Notes: generated by a model from the letters alone, not told the origin. 64,000 bases of DNA from Flavobacterium sp. N3904 (GCF_025947305.1 NZ_CP110009.1:3761501-3825500); one strand, 5' to 3'; positions 10,138-18,174 are shown, counted from the stretch's first letter. A program made the numbers and translations.

Positions 10138-10183
10138 GGCTCTCTACGCAGTTGTCCAGACGGTTAGAGGGCCTTTTTTTTTT
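10138..10183 (+). terminator. Terminator-like hairpin in the susC upstream region
   Basis: GGCTCTCTA (10138-10146) pairs with TAGAGGGCC (10165-10173, one G-T), and ten T follow on the plus strand. No plus-strand gene precedes it. On the minus strand the same hairpin would lie in the susC leader, ~50 bp before the start codon, preceded by a run of A. It may insulate susC or be a leader structure. Confidence 0.55.
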
Positions 10184-10339
10184 AGTTTTCTTAATTCATA
10201 GGCAATTTTTAGTTTTTAGTTAAGTATTTGTTTGTTTTACGTCATTGCGAGGAGTTGCGAGGAACGTGGCAAAGCAACCTCACTATTATCATTCAATCAT
10301 AGGCACATTTTTTTAATTGTTAAATCGGTATTCTTGTTT

Positions 10340-10510
10340 ATTGCTTCTTTGCTCTTTTTTCTTTTTTCTTTTCTGCGTTCTGAGATCTGCGTTCTGCAAT
10401 CTTGCCTCTTTCTTCTTGCTTCTTTGCTCTTGTTTCTTTGTTCTGCAATCTGCTTTCTGCCTTCTGCCTTCTGCTTTCTGCCTTCTGCTTTCTGCTTTCA
10501 TCAATCTTGC
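10340..10510. repeat. CT-rich short tandem repeats upstream of susC
   Basis: Repeated CTTCTGC, CTTTCTGC and TTCTTGC words form a ~170 bp polypyrimidine tract, densest at 10444-10500 where 6-8 bp units follow each other almost without a break. It is non-coding in my reading. It lies ~250 bp upstream of the susC start on the antisense side, as the tract at 441-545 lies upstream of the MauE-like gene. Confidence 0.65.
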
Positions 10511-10773
10511 TTCTTGCTACTCAATCCTCCATCCAAAATTTATAATTCATCATTCAAAATAATTAAACATAGTCTGCACCGAAACACTAATTCAAAATAA
10601 AGAATCAGCACAGGCATTAATTAACAGTGATATTTCGTTTTATACCATAGGCAACGTTATTTATGAGCACTAGTTTTGAATCAATGATAAAATAAGCAAT
10701 TGCGAAACTTGAAAAATGAAGAAAAAATCGCTAAGAATAAAAGCAGGAGTTTTTTACCAAAATAAGAGGCATA

Positions 10774-10943
10774 AAAAAATGGCATGGAACTCAGCTTACT
10801 GCCCTTGAGGTACTGGTATACCGTGCAACAATAAGTGAGCCCACGCCATGGGGCGTGAGCATCATACTTATTATCTAGTTGCAAAAATTACCAGTTTTCA
10901 AGAGCTAGATTCTAAGCGAATGCTTCAATATTTTGATATGAAG
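10774..10943 (-). ncRNA. Rod-shaped structured RNA candidate, 6S-like
   Basis: Read on the minus strand, a chain of paired blocks folds the segment into one long interrupted hairpin: GCAT/ATGC, GCTTA/TAAGC, CTTGA/TCAAG, CTGGTA/TACCAG, GCAAC/GTTGC, ATAAGT/ACTTAT and finally GGCGTG/CACGCC around a 4-base loop. The right side is followed by CCATTTTTTT (10774-10782), a plausible intrinsic end. The flavobacterial -7 motif TATATTTG lies at 10956-10949, putting the start near 10943. Length (~170 nt) and rod shape with internal bulges match 6S RNA, which binds RNA polymerase. The assignment rests on shape alone; I cannot confirm the family. No convincing protein is encoded here. Confidence 0.5.
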
Positions 10944-10990
10944 AATCGCAAATATAAAAATTCAAAACAAATATAAGAAAAGTTTTTTAC

Positions 10991-11010
10991 AATCGGACAA
11001 CAGTCCGATT
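10991..11010. promoter_or_regulatory. Perfect inverted repeat, probable operator
   Basis: AATCGGAC and GTCCGATT are separated by 4 bp. The dyad lies 33 bp before the small regulator gene at 11043 and ~35 bp upstream of the -7 elements of the divergent RNA candidate. No T-run follows, so it is more likely a binding site than a terminator. Autoregulation by the 11043 product is a reasonable guess. Confidence 0.5.
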
Positions 11011-11042
11011 GAATTTAATTGTTAGTATGTTAATTTGTTACT

Positions 11043-11264
11043 ATGAGTGATTTAAACAGAAAAATATGTGACTATATAGCAACTGAGTGGATTGGAGAAA
11101 TTCAACCTAAAACGGAGTTTGCTTTAAATCACAATATTGACGAAAAAACTGCTCGAAGAATCTCTAATGATAAAGACTATACAATAACTCTTTATACTTT
11201 GAATAAGATTTGTGAGGCAAAAAATATAAAACTTTCGGAGTTTTTTAAATTGATAGATTGTTAA
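11043..11264 (+). CDS. Small helix-turn-helix-like protein
   Basis: The 73-residue protein resembles the XRE fold in layout: 'PKTEFALNHNIDEKTARRISND' reads as helix-turn-helix and 'YTLNKICEAKNIKLSEFFKLID' matches the last helices of XRE proteins. It contains nothing beyond the DNA-binding domain. It is flanked by a perfect dyad 33 bp upstream and a strong terminator 47 bp downstream, so it is probably a single-gene, self-regulated unit. Its target is unknown; the divergent structured RNA is the nearest candidate. Confidence 0.7.
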   Translation: MSDLNRKICDYIATEWIGEIQPKTEFALNHNIDEKTARRISNDKDYTITLYTLNKICEAKNIKLSEFFKLIDC

Positions 11265-11310
11265 AATAAATGACCAAAAATAAGATTTGACCTAAATCCA
11301 ATACCACCCA

Positions 11311-11337
11311 AAAGATGCTTTACAGCATCTTTTTTTT
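11311..11337 (+). terminator. Rho-independent terminator
   Basis: AAAGATGCT and AGCATCTTT (11311-11319, 11324-11332) enclose a TTAC loop and are followed by further T residues. It ends the transcript of the small regulator gene. Confidence 0.9.
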
Positions 11338-11420
11338 GTTTGATAACAAAAAGTTGTCAAATCGGGAGTAAAAGTTGTTAATTTGGGAGTAATTAACTTT
11401 GAGATTAAAAAGTAACTTTT

Positions 11421-11480
11421 CATACCTTCTATATCTGAGGTATGGAATGGTATGGAATGGTATGGAATGGTATGAAATAA
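11421..11480. repeat. Short tandem repeat of a 10-bp unit
   Basis: The decamer GGTATGGAAT is repeated about four times at 11439-11475. It overlaps the start of the small open frame at 11462, so changes in copy number would alter the region just before or within that frame. Confidence 0.6.
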
Positions 11481-11590
11481 TAATAGTGATAGTGATTATC
11501 CCAGTTGGAGTTTACATTAGAGGAAAAATATATGAGGTTAGGAAAAACTCACATTTTAATGAAAGAGGGAAAAACAGGAATAAAAAATAA
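11462..11590 (+). CDS. Possible 42-residue single-span membrane peptide
   Basis: The frame reads 'MEWYEIIIVIVIIPVGVYI', one hydrophobic segment, followed by a basic tail rich in K, R and N. Upstream in-frame starts exist within the decamer repeat. The main support is context: there is an intrinsic terminator on each side (ending at 11337 and 11617), so a short transcript must exist between them. I know no family for it. It could be a toxin-like peptide or no gene at all. Confidence 0.35.
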   Translation: MEWYEIIIVIVIIPVGVYIRGKIYEVRKNSHFNERGKNRNKK

Positions 11591-11591
11591 C

Positions 11592-11617
11592 AAAGACGCT
11601 ATATAGTGTCTTTTTTT
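11592..11617 (+). terminator. Rho-independent terminator
   Basis: AAAGACGCT pairs with AGTGTCTTT (one G-U) around an ATAT loop, followed by T residues. It lies directly after the stop codon of the small membrane-peptide frame. Confidence 0.85.
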
Positions 11618-11634
11618 ATGAGAAAATTTTGAAA

Positions 11635-11748
11635 TACGGGAAACCGTAATATCTTATTAAAACTATTTTGTATGTTTGGTATTGTCTAGTAAAATGGAAA
11701 CAGACCTTCGCTTTGATTCAAAAATAAAAACACATTATGGTCTGTTTC
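11635..11748 (+). promoter_or_regulatory. Dyad-controlled promoter with hairpin leader, copy 1
   Basis: The perfect dyad TACGGGAAACCGTA (11635-11648) stands 22 bp before the -7 element TATGTTTG (11671-11678). The transcript would enter a hairpin of GAAACAGACC (11697-11706) with GGTCTGTTTC (11739-11748). The whole module is homologous to 18175-18295, where the stem has a compensated base pair. It points towards the SIR2 operon, 270 bp downstream, with no terminator in between that I can see. There is no consensus -33 TTG; the dyad occupies its place, as in an activator-dependent promoter. Confidence 0.65.
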
Positions 11749-11811
11749 ACATTATATATAAATTCAAAAATTCAGGAAAAAACTTCAAAGATATCAGTAT
11801 AGAATATGTAA

Positions 11812-11848
11812 GTCTTAAGTATACAATAGAAATCAATCAACTTAAGAC
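11812..11848 (+). repeat. Inverted repeat in the SIR2 operon leader region
   Basis: GTCTTAAGT (11812-11820) pairs with ACTTAAGAC (11840-11848) around a 19-base loop, without a T-run. The 61-codon open frame that covers it and the preceding hairpin is not regarded as a gene. The remaining leader to 11970 is AT-rich and shows nothing more. Confidence 0.5.
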
Positions 11849-11973
11849 CATAAAGAATTGAAAAATTATATTATATCAAAAGTTGGGTGTTTATTTGAGT
11901 TTAAAAATTCTAGAAAGATTTTTTTAAAATTTTTCCGCTAACTTAAGCGTCCCTCTTTTTGAGAGTGTAAAGG

Positions 11974-12003
11974 TTGAAATAAATTTAAATTATTATAAAT
12001 TTT
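11974..12003 (+). promoter_or_regulatory. Putative promoter of the SIR2-HerA operon
   Basis: A -33 TTG (11974-11976) is spaced 19 bp from TAAATTTA (11996-12003), close to the Bacteroidota consensus TTG-N17-19-TAnnTTTG. It would start transcription near 12010, just before the SIR2 start codon. Confidence 0.5.
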
Positions 12004-12020
12004 AAAAGTAAAATAAAAAA

Positions 12021-13256
12021 ATGATAAATTATCACGACCCATTAAAGCATATAAAATTTTTAAGACAAACTTTATCCCAAGACAAGAAACCAATTGGTTT
12101 TTTTATTTCTGCAGGTTGTCCGTTATCAGTAAATATGCCAGAAAGTCAATGGCCATTAATTGCGGATGTTGCAGGGCTTACCAAATATATAAAAGAAGAA
12201 TTATCATCAAAAACTGGAGGTGAAAACACTTTTGACAAATTACTCACGGAAGTAACATTATCAAAGAAAAGTGTTGATAATATAGAAGATATTTTAAGTT
12301 TTATTAGAGGTTTAAAAGAAGTTTCAATTGGTAATACTGTTAGAGGATTTACAGAGCAAGACTTAATTACTTTAGAAAAAGATATTTGCAGTAAAATAGT
12401 AACGAAATTAGATGTAATTCTTCCAGATAGAGAATCACCATATCACAAATTAACAAAATGGATATCAATAGATAGAGAAAAACCTATTGAAGTCTTTACA
12501 ACAAATTATGATTTATTAATAGAACAAGCTTTTGAAGATTTATCAGTTCCATATTTTGATGGTTTTGTAGGTTCGCGCCAATCTTTTTTTGATTTAAGAG
12601 CAGTTGAGGATAATTTGATACCAAAGCATTGGACTAGATTATGGAAAATTCACGGTTCAATAAATTGGTTTCAAAAAGAAAATAGAGAAGTTTTTCGTTC
12701 TAGTAAAACAACTGAAATTAATGCCTCTCATTTGATCTACCCTTCACATCTAAAATATGAACAAAGTAGAAAAATGCCTTATTTAGCATTAATTGATCAA
12801 TTAAACCGTTTTCTTAGAAATCCAAATTCATTACTTATTCTTTCTGGATATTCATTTAATGATGAACATTTAAATGATACTATTGTTAGTGCAATGAAAT
12901 CAAATCCTAATACTATGGTTCTTGCTTTAATGTATGAAACTTTGACTTATACGGATACAAGTGATAATATTATTGAACGATATCCAAAAGCTATTCAACT
13001 AGCATTGAACAGAAATAATTTAGCTTTATGGGGATTCGATGAAGCAATAATTGGAACTGTTAGAGGACAATGGAAAACATTAGCTCCAATTGAAGAAGAG
13101 GACAACTTAGCTAATTGTGTAGTTAAAAGTCCAAAAGAAAAAGTTGATGGCGAGGAACAAAAAGATTATTTAAAATTGGGTGATTTTTCAAAATTGGGTG
13201 ATTTCCTGCAAGCTTTAATTGGGTTTAATCAAACAAAATTAGATGATGAAAAATAA
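12021..13256 (+). CDS. SIR2-like NADase-type defence effector
   Basis: The 411-residue protein carries the SIR2_2-type signature: a nucleotide-binding start 'GFFISAGCPLSV' near residue 26, 'TTNYDLLIEQAFE' near 158, 'LWKIHGSINW' near 209 and 'LSGYSFNDEHLND' near 274. Such domains in bacterial immunity hydrolyse NAD+ when triggered. It overlaps the HerA gene by 14 bp, the arrangement of the known SIR2-HerA anti-phage systems, in which a hexameric HerA ring is decorated by SIR2 subunits. The C-terminal ~60 residues contain a short duplication ('KLGDFSKLGDF'). Three more genes follow at spacings of a few bp and probably belong to the same system. Confidence 0.88.
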   Translation: MINYHDPLKHIKFLRQTLSQDKKPIGFFISAGCPLSVNMPESQWPLIADVAGLTKYIKEELSSKTGGENTFDKLLTEVTLSKKSVDNIEDILSFIRGLKEVSIGNTVRGFTEQDLITLEKDICSKIVTKLDVILPDRESPYHKLTKWISIDREKPIEVFTTNYDLLIEQAFEDLSVPYFDGFVGSRQSFFDLRAVEDNLIPKHWTRLWKIHGSINWFQKENREVFRSSKTTEINASHLIYPSHLKYEQSRKMPYLALIDQLNRFLRNPNSLLILSGYSFNDEHLNDTIVSAMKSNPNTMVLALMYETLTYTDTSDNIIERYPKAIQLALNRNNLALWGFDEAIIGTVRGQWKTLAPIEEEDNLANCVVKSPKEKVDGEEQKDYLKLGDFSKLGDFLQALIGFNQTKLDDEK

Positions 13257-15102
13257 CTCTACATATTTAGGATCGGTTCAAGATGTTAGTGGAACTACTA
13301 TTAGAGTAGCTATGGTTAATGATTCATTGTCAGGATTAACATATGTTGATGGAGAAGGATACAAAATTGGACAAATTGGAAGTTTTGTCAAAATTCCAAT
13401 TGGATATAACTATTTATTTGGAATTATAACACAAGTTGGAGCAAGTGCTGTTCCTGAAAATCAATCTTCAAACCAACCATATGGTAATCGATGGATGACA
13501 ATACAACTTGTTGGGGAAGGTCAAAGAACAGGAGAGTTTCAGAGAGGAATATCTCAATACCCTACTATAAGCGATGAAGTACATTTAGTTTCTGAAATTG
13601 ATTTAAAAAGAATATATGGTCAACCCGACAAACCTTATTTTGTAAATGTTGGTCATATTGCTGGCGCTGAATCGATCCCCGCTTTAATCGACGTCAACAA
13701 ACTTATAACTAGACATTCTGCTGTTGTAGGAACAACAGGTTCAGGTAAATCAACTACTGTAGCAAGTTTACTAAATGCTTTGTCAGATACTGAAAAATAT
13801 CCATCATCGAGGATTTTGGTTTTTGATCTTCACGGGGAGTATGGAAAAGCACTTAAGGACAAAGCTCATATTTTTAAGGTTAATCCGGATAAGAGTGCTG
13901 GAAGTGAAGAAAAGGAATTATTAATTCCTTTCTGGGCATTGAATTTTGAAGAATTAGTTGAAATAAGTTTTGGGAAATTTAATAATGATAAAGATCAAAA
14001 TGCAGTTTTAGAAAGAATACTTCAAGAGAAGCTTAAAAGTATAACTAACTACCCCAAGTCTGGAATACAATCCGATTCATTAAATGTTGATTCCCCAATT
14101 CCTTTTAGTTTAAATCATCTTTGGTATAACCTATACACAGAAACTCTTGGTAAATTTTATCGAGATAGAAACAATAACCCATTAGCTTATGAAACTAATG
14201 CAACTGGAGTCGAGATGATAGGTAATCCAACCACTGCATCACCACCCATTTTTAAAAATATTCTTACTTCAGGTACCGACAGGATTCAATATCTTCAAGA
14301 TACCCCTTTAACTAGCGGACAACAATTACATTCTCTGGGCTCAAAATTAAGAGTCCCTAGATTTGATTTTATATTTAAACCTGGAGATTGGACACCTAAT
14401 GAAGATGGTTCAACGGCTAAAGATTTAGATGAATTAATAAAAGACTGGATAGGAAGCGATAAACCAATAACAATATTAGATTTATCAGGTGTACCTATAA
14501 CTATTTTAAATACAATTATTGGTGTATTACTACGAATAATTTATGATGGATTATTTTGGGCTAGAAATCTATCTCAAGGAGGTAAAGAACGTCCATTGTT
14601 ATTGGTCATGGAAGAAGCACATAATTATTTAAATTCTGAAGGTAGTGCATTATCAATTGTTCAAAGAATAGTTAAAGAAGGTAGAAAATATGGCATTGGA
14701 ACTATGATTGTCAGTCAAAGACCTTCTGAAATAAACTCAACAATTCTTTCTCAATGTGGTACTTTTTTTGCCTTAAGACTTTCAAATTCTGCTGACCGTT
14801 CACATATCACTAGTGCGGTAAGTGATAATTTAGAAGGATTAACTAGTATGTTACCCATTTTAAAAACAGGTGAAGCAATAATTATAGGAGAATCTGTAAA
14901 ACTACCCATGAGAACAATAATTAAAGCACCTCCGAGAGATAAAAGACCCGATAGCCAAGATCCAATAATTTTTGATGAAGTAGATACTAATGAATCATTA
15001 CTTCCAGGTGGTTGGGGTAATATGATGGAAAAAAATCCTAATTACGAAGAATTTATTGAAACATGGAGAGCTCAAAACCCTAAAATTAACAAAATAAAAT
15101 AA
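13243..15102 (+). CDS. HerA-like hexameric ATPase (DUF87)
   Basis: The 619-residue protein has an N-terminal beta-barrel of the HAS type, Walker A 'GTTGSGKSTT' at about residue 163 and Walker B 'LLLVMEEAH' at about 453-459. 'IVSQRPSEI' follows and fits sensor 1. HerA is a ring translocase; in archaea it works with NurA in end resection, and in bacterial defence it pairs with SIR2 or nuclease effectors. Its start overlaps the SIR2 stop, implying translational coupling. The length is normal for the family. The nuclease gene two positions downstream is another candidate partner for the ring. Confidence 0.92.
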   Translation: MMKNNSTYLGSVQDVSGTTIRVAMVNDSLSGLTYVDGEGYKIGQIGSFVKIPIGYNYLFGIITQVGASAVPENQSSNQPYGNRWMTIQLVGEGQRTGEFQRGISQYPTISDEVHLVSEIDLKRIYGQPDKPYFVNVGHIAGAESIPALIDVNKLITRHSAVVGTTGSGKSTTVASLLNALSDTEKYPSSRILVFDLHGEYGKALKDKAHIFKVNPDKSAGSEEKELLIPFWALNFEELVEISFGKFNNDKDQNAVLERILQEKLKSITNYPKSGIQSDSLNVDSPIPFSLNHLWYNLYTETLGKFYRDRNNNPLAYETNATGVEMIGNPTTASPPIFKNILTSGTDRIQYLQDTPLTSGQQLHSLGSKLRVPRFDFIFKPGDWTPNEDGSTAKDLDELIKDWIGSDKPITILDLSGVPITILNTIIGVLLRIIYDGLFWARNLSQGGKERPLLLVMEEAHNYLNSEGSALSIVQRIVKEGRKYGIGTMIVSQRPSEINSTILSQCGTFFALRLSNSADRSHITSAVSDNLEGLTSMLPILKTGEAIIIGESVKLPMRTIIKAPPRDKRPDSQDPIIFDEVDTNESLLPGGWGNMMEKNPNYEEFIETWRAQNPKINKIK

Positions 15103-15106
15103 TATT

Positions 15107-15316
15107 ATGAACAGAAAATCAGTAACATCGTCAAACATAGCTTCAATTGGCTATGATGACTCTTCAGAAACATTAGAAATTGAATTCAAAAACGGTGGAA
15201 TTTACCAGTATTTTGATGTCCCTGAAAAAATTTACAACGGAATAATGTCTGCTAGCTCACATGGAGAGTATCTTGCTCAAAATATAAAAGGTTATTACAG
15301 ATACTCAAAAGTATAA
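15107..15316 (+). CDS. KTSC-domain protein
   Basis: The 69-residue protein is a single KTSC domain: 'TSSNIASIGYDDSSETLEIEF' (without the family's literal KTSC) leads to 'YQYFDVPEKIY', then 'SSHGEYLAQNIKGYYRYSKV'. KTSC domains are found alone or fused to tRNA synthetase-like proteins, phage proteins and defence proteins; a nucleic-acid-binding role has been suggested, not shown. It starts 4 bp after HerA and ends 5 bp before the nuclease, so it is part of the operon rather than a stray gene. Confidence 0.85.
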   Translation: MNRKSVTSSNIASIGYDDSSETLEIEFKNGGIYQYFDVPEKIYNGIMSASSHGEYLAQNIKGYYRYSKV

Positions 15317-15321
15317 TTTAA

Positions 15322-16347
15322 ATGATAAGTCTAAATCAACAGCTAAAAAGAGTAGAAATTTCAAATTTTGAAATTGAAAACCAAATAGTGTTTAACTACT
15401 TTGACAACCTTCCTGCGACTGAAAGAGACGAAAAATTACTTCGTGCTGTTTACATTGGAATTTTGGCTTTAATGGAAGATCGTATTTCATCTTTTTTAGC
15501 CAAAACCAATAATGAATTAGGCACGGAGTTAGAAAGTCTGAAAATGATCTTTGAAATGAAAAAAGAACTTTTTTATAAATCCACAATAAAAGGTTCTTTG
15601 GCTGAAGATGATATTGCTGAATTTCTAAACAATTACTTTTCAGAAAAACGATTAAAAGACAAAGCATTTTTAACTGGAAATACGGCAGGAAACATACCAA
15701 AAAATAAAACCGGTGATATTATTTGCGAGATAAATGGAAATCCAGATTTGAAAATTGCCATTGAATGTAAGTTTGATAAAAGCATTCGGTTTGGTGACAT
15801 TCAAACCAAAGATGTCTTTAATCGGAAATCAGATACTGCTTGGAGCCAATTAATAGAGGCCCAAGCTAATCGGGATGCTAAAGTTAGTTTAATAGTTTTC
15901 GATATTTCATTAGTCGAAAACTCTATTCTGAAGAATTTTGAGAATGTTGGTTACATTCCAGAAGTTGGTTTTGTTGCTATAATAAATTCTCAAAAAGGAG
16001 ATTATTCAAACTTGGCAATTGCATATATGTTAGCCAGAGATATCGCTTTAAATTCTAAACCTGTAGAATTAGAGAAAGATTTATTAGCAATTTTAGTTAA
16101 CAGAATTATCAAAGATATTAATGAAATCTTAACTATAAAATTATTAGTTCAAAATAACATCGATAACAATAAGGCTATTTTAAAACAACTTGAAAAATCA
16201 ATTTTATTAATGGAATTCAATCAGGAATATTTAAAAAAATTCCTCAATGATGGTACTTTAACTAAAAGAGATTTATTAGATTACTATTTAGCTGACGAAG
16301 TAAAGGACAAGTATAAATTAATCGAAACTGAAATTAATAAAATATAA
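15322..16347 (+). CDS. PD-(D/E)XK-like nuclease candidate in the SIR2-HerA operon
   Basis: I do not recognise a named family for this 341-residue protein. A restriction-endonuclease-like core is visible: 'GDIIC' (Asp132), then 'IAIECKF' (Glu148, Lys150), the D...ExK pattern of PD-(D/E)XK enzymes, followed by 'AWSQLIEAQANRDA', a helix with Gln as often follows this motif. The first ~110 residues and the last ~120 are helical and charged, possibly coiled-coil. It lies 5 bp after the KTSC gene and 8 bp before the last gene of the operon. A DNA-cleaving effector, or a subunit fed by the HerA ring, is inferred. Confidence 0.6.
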   Translation: MISLNQQLKRVEISNFEIENQIVFNYFDNLPATERDEKLLRAVYIGILALMEDRISSFLAKTNNELGTELESLKMIFEMKKELFYKSTIKGSLAEDDIAEFLNNYFSEKRLKDKAFLTGNTAGNIPKNKTGDIICEINGNPDLKIAIECKFDKSIRFGDIQTKDVFNRKSDTAWSQLIEAQANRDAKVSLIVFDISLVENSILKNFENVGYIPEVGFVAIINSQKGDYSNLAIAYMLARDIALNSKPVELEKDLLAILVNRIIKDINEILTIKLLVQNNIDNNKAILKQLEKSILLMEFNQEYLKKFLNDGTLTKRDLLDYYLADEVKDKYKLIETEINKI

Positions 16348-16355
16348 TTTACTTG

Positions 16356-17138
16356 ATGAGAACAGATTTAAATAATGAATTTGATAGTAAAATATTTAAT
16401 CTCGAATTTGAAACAATTAGGCAATGGGCAAAAGATAATCTAGAAATTGGTAATGTTCTTAGAGGGCTAACAAATGAATGTTTTGCTTTATCAGCGAATT
16501 TTGAACAATCTTATGAAATTCAATTTGTGTACGTTCAATTTTCAGATGAACATCCAGGTTACATGTTAGAATTAAATTTTAAAGAAAATAATTTTTACAA
16601 TATTTTACTTCTCTTTTCATTGGAAATTACCAAAATTAATAAAAAACTAGAAGTCTTATCAGTCTACAATACATTCATACATCAACTACGAACCTTCTTT
16701 GAAGCAAATGATATCATGACGGTTACCACATCTGCTCTTCAAAGATCAGGAAAAGGAATTTTGATTTCGCCTTCAGAAATAGAAATTATAAAAACATACG
16801 ATCAAGTAAAATTTTACAGAAGTTTTTTAGCAACAGAAAATTATAAAAATTTGGCTACTGATTTGGAATATGTATATATAATGATGAATTGTGATGACTT
16901 TACTTTTAAAATCGGACAAAGTAAAACTCCTACATATAGAGAAAGGACATTACGGTCTAAGGAACCAAATGTTGTTCTATTAAAAGCATGGCAATGCGAT
17001 AAAAAAATTGAAAAAGAACTTCATAAAATGTATCAAAAAAATCGTGTAAGAGGAGAGTGGTTTAAATTTGATTTTGGCGAATTCTGCGAAATTAATGGCA
17101 AAATACTTCGTTTAATTGAAATAAGTAAGAACAAATAA
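16356..17138 (+). CDS. T5orf172/Mug113-type GIY-YIG-like protein
   Basis: The start is taken at the ATG at 16356; a TTG three bases earlier is possible. The C-terminal third of the ~260-residue protein (about residues 172-245) matches the T5orf172/Mug113 domain, a member of the GIY-YIG nuclease superfamily: 'YVYIMMN', 'FKIGQSKTPTYRERTL', 'EKELHKMYQKNRVRGEWFKF'. The N-terminal 160 residues are not recognised. It is the last gene of the five-gene operon. Two different nuclease-like folds after SIR2-HerA is unusual. About 140 bp downstream an intrinsic terminator ends the unit. Confidence 0.75.
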   Translation: MRTDLNNEFDSKIFNLEFETIRQWAKDNLEIGNVLRGLTNECFALSANFEQSYEIQFVYVQFSDEHPGYMLELNFKENNFYNILLLFSLEITKINKKLEVLSVYNTFIHQLRTFFEANDIMTVTTSALQRSGKGILISPSEIEIIKTYDQVKFYRSFLATENYKNLATDLEYVYIMMNCDDFTFKIGQSKTPTYRERTLRSKEPNVVLLKAWQCDKKIEKELHKMYQKNRVRGEWFKFDFGEFCEINGKILRLIEISKNK

Positions 17139-17177
17139 GTAAGATAAAAATTTATTGTGTAGGTGATTCAATTGCGT

Positions 17178-17233
17178 GGATTTGCAATCCGTTCCCGCAA
17201 CGTAAATCCCCTGCCGACAAGAGCGTCCCGCTC
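17178..17233. repeat. REP-like palindromes
   Basis: Two short palindromes, GGATTTGCAATCC (17178-17190) and GAGCGTCCCGCTC (17221-17233), lie close together. The same words recur at 22898-22912, 25226-25240 and, in diverged form, 27196-27240. They look like remains of a REP family mobilised by REP-associated tyrosine transposases, none of which is encoded here. Confidence 0.55.
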
Positions 17234-17274
17234 GTGCCTCCAATGATTGGTATACACAATAATATATAAAAAAG

Positions 17275-17306
17275 AAATCTCGATTAAAATAACTTAGACG
17301 AGATTT
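17275..17306. terminator. Bidirectional terminator between convergent genes
   Basis: AAATCTCG (17275-17282) pairs with CGAGATTT (17299-17306). T residues follow on the plus strand, and a CTTTTTT run follows on the minus strand. It separates the SIR2-HerA operon from the convergent S1/P1 nuclease gene. Confidence 0.75.
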
Positions 17307-17348
17307 TAAACAGTAAAAAAAAAATCCGCAGTATTATGTTTGTTTTTT

Positions 17349-18110
17349 TTATTTGAAAGAGTAGTTTAATATTGCCGCTAATCGAATGCCAGCTTTTTGA
17401 ATTTGTGCTTCAATTATGATTACACTAGCATCAACATAGTTATCCTTTATTTTTGCTCCTCCTGTATTGTAAATAGTATCGAGTAAGCTTCGAGATTCTT
17501 TAGACCAAGCAATAACATCTATGGTTTGCAATTTAGTCATTGCTGCAGGAGAAAATTTATTAGCTCCCAAACAGTCCTTTAAAGTTACATTCCTGTCATA
17601 TATAATGCCGGAATCCCAAAAAGAATGAAGGTTTGACCCCTGCCCTTTATAATTGACCTGCACGGTATTACCTCCTTTATCAGAACCATACCCCACATGC
17701 AAGGGTTGATGCAAGTCACCAACTAAATGAAAAACAATTAGCATTTTGGTTTTAACCTCTTGTTTAGTCAGGTTTTTATTATTTTGTAGCTCTTTAATGG
17801 TTTGATTCAAAATGAAAATAATGTTACTTCCAGATCTTTCAAACACTTCTGCTCCTTTATCAATATTAACATAATGATAGGGTTTCATAAAATCATAACT
17901 ATGATCGTCCTTTATATCATCCATCCAATTGGCAGCATCTTCAATACTCATACCGTCTAAATAACCCAAAACGATATCTTTAGTTTTTTTATCCAAATAA
18001 TTAAAAGCAACTTCGGCTACCAAAGCATGACCCTTTTTACCCCATGCCAAAGTTTTAGTTGGCATTACCAAAAGAGCGCATAGAATAGTAAATAAAATGT
18101 ATTTTTTCAT
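17349..18110 (-). CDS. Secreted S1/P1-type zinc nuclease
   Basis: The start is the ATG at 18110, which gives a classic signal peptide ending at 'KTLA'. The mature protein then begins 'WGKKGH', whose N-terminal Trp and His are zinc ligands in this family. Further ligand motifs are 'NWMDDIKDD', 'PYHYVN', 'FHLVGDLHQPLH' and 'NLHSFWDSGI'. The total of 253 residues is typical. The enzyme degrades single-stranded DNA and RNA and removes 3' phosphates outside the cytoplasm, usually for nucleotide scavenging. It is monocistronic and convergent with the defence operon, so it is probably not part of that system. Confidence 0.92.
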   Translation of the reverse strand: MKKYILFTILCALLVMPTKTLAWGKKGHALVAEVAFNYLDKKTKDIVLGYLDGMSIEDAANWMDDIKDDHSYDFMKPYHYVNIDKGAEVFERSGSNIIFILNQTIKELQNNKNLTKQEVKTKMLIVFHLVGDLHQPLHVGYGSDKGGNTVQVNYKGQGSNLHSFWDSGIIYDRNVTLKDCLGANKFSPAAMTKLQTIDVIAWSKESRSLLDTIYNTGGAKIKDNYVDASVIIIEAQIQKAGIRLAAILNYSFK

Positions 18111-18174
18111 GAACATATATTTCATTAATAAATTTTAGATGCAACAAATGTATGTATTTTATTATTTTCAATAA

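Noticed and set aside
10232-10600. Open frames of 60-120 codons on both strands in the CT-rich tract
   Set aside because: They encode low-complexity protein dictated by the short repeat and overlap each other on both strands.
10681-10884. 67-codon minus-strand frame
   Set aside because: It lies across the structured RNA candidate and its T-run, and the composition shows no protein family.
11676-11861. 61-codon frame before the SIR2 operon
   Set aside because: It starts with TTG inside the promoter-hairpin leader and spans two hairpins that are better explained as structure; the homologous leader at 18.2 kb does not keep the frame.
17349-18110. S1/P1 nuclease as a sixth component of the SIR2-HerA system
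   Set aside because: It is convergent, exported, separated by a bidirectional terminator and belongs to a common scavenging family.
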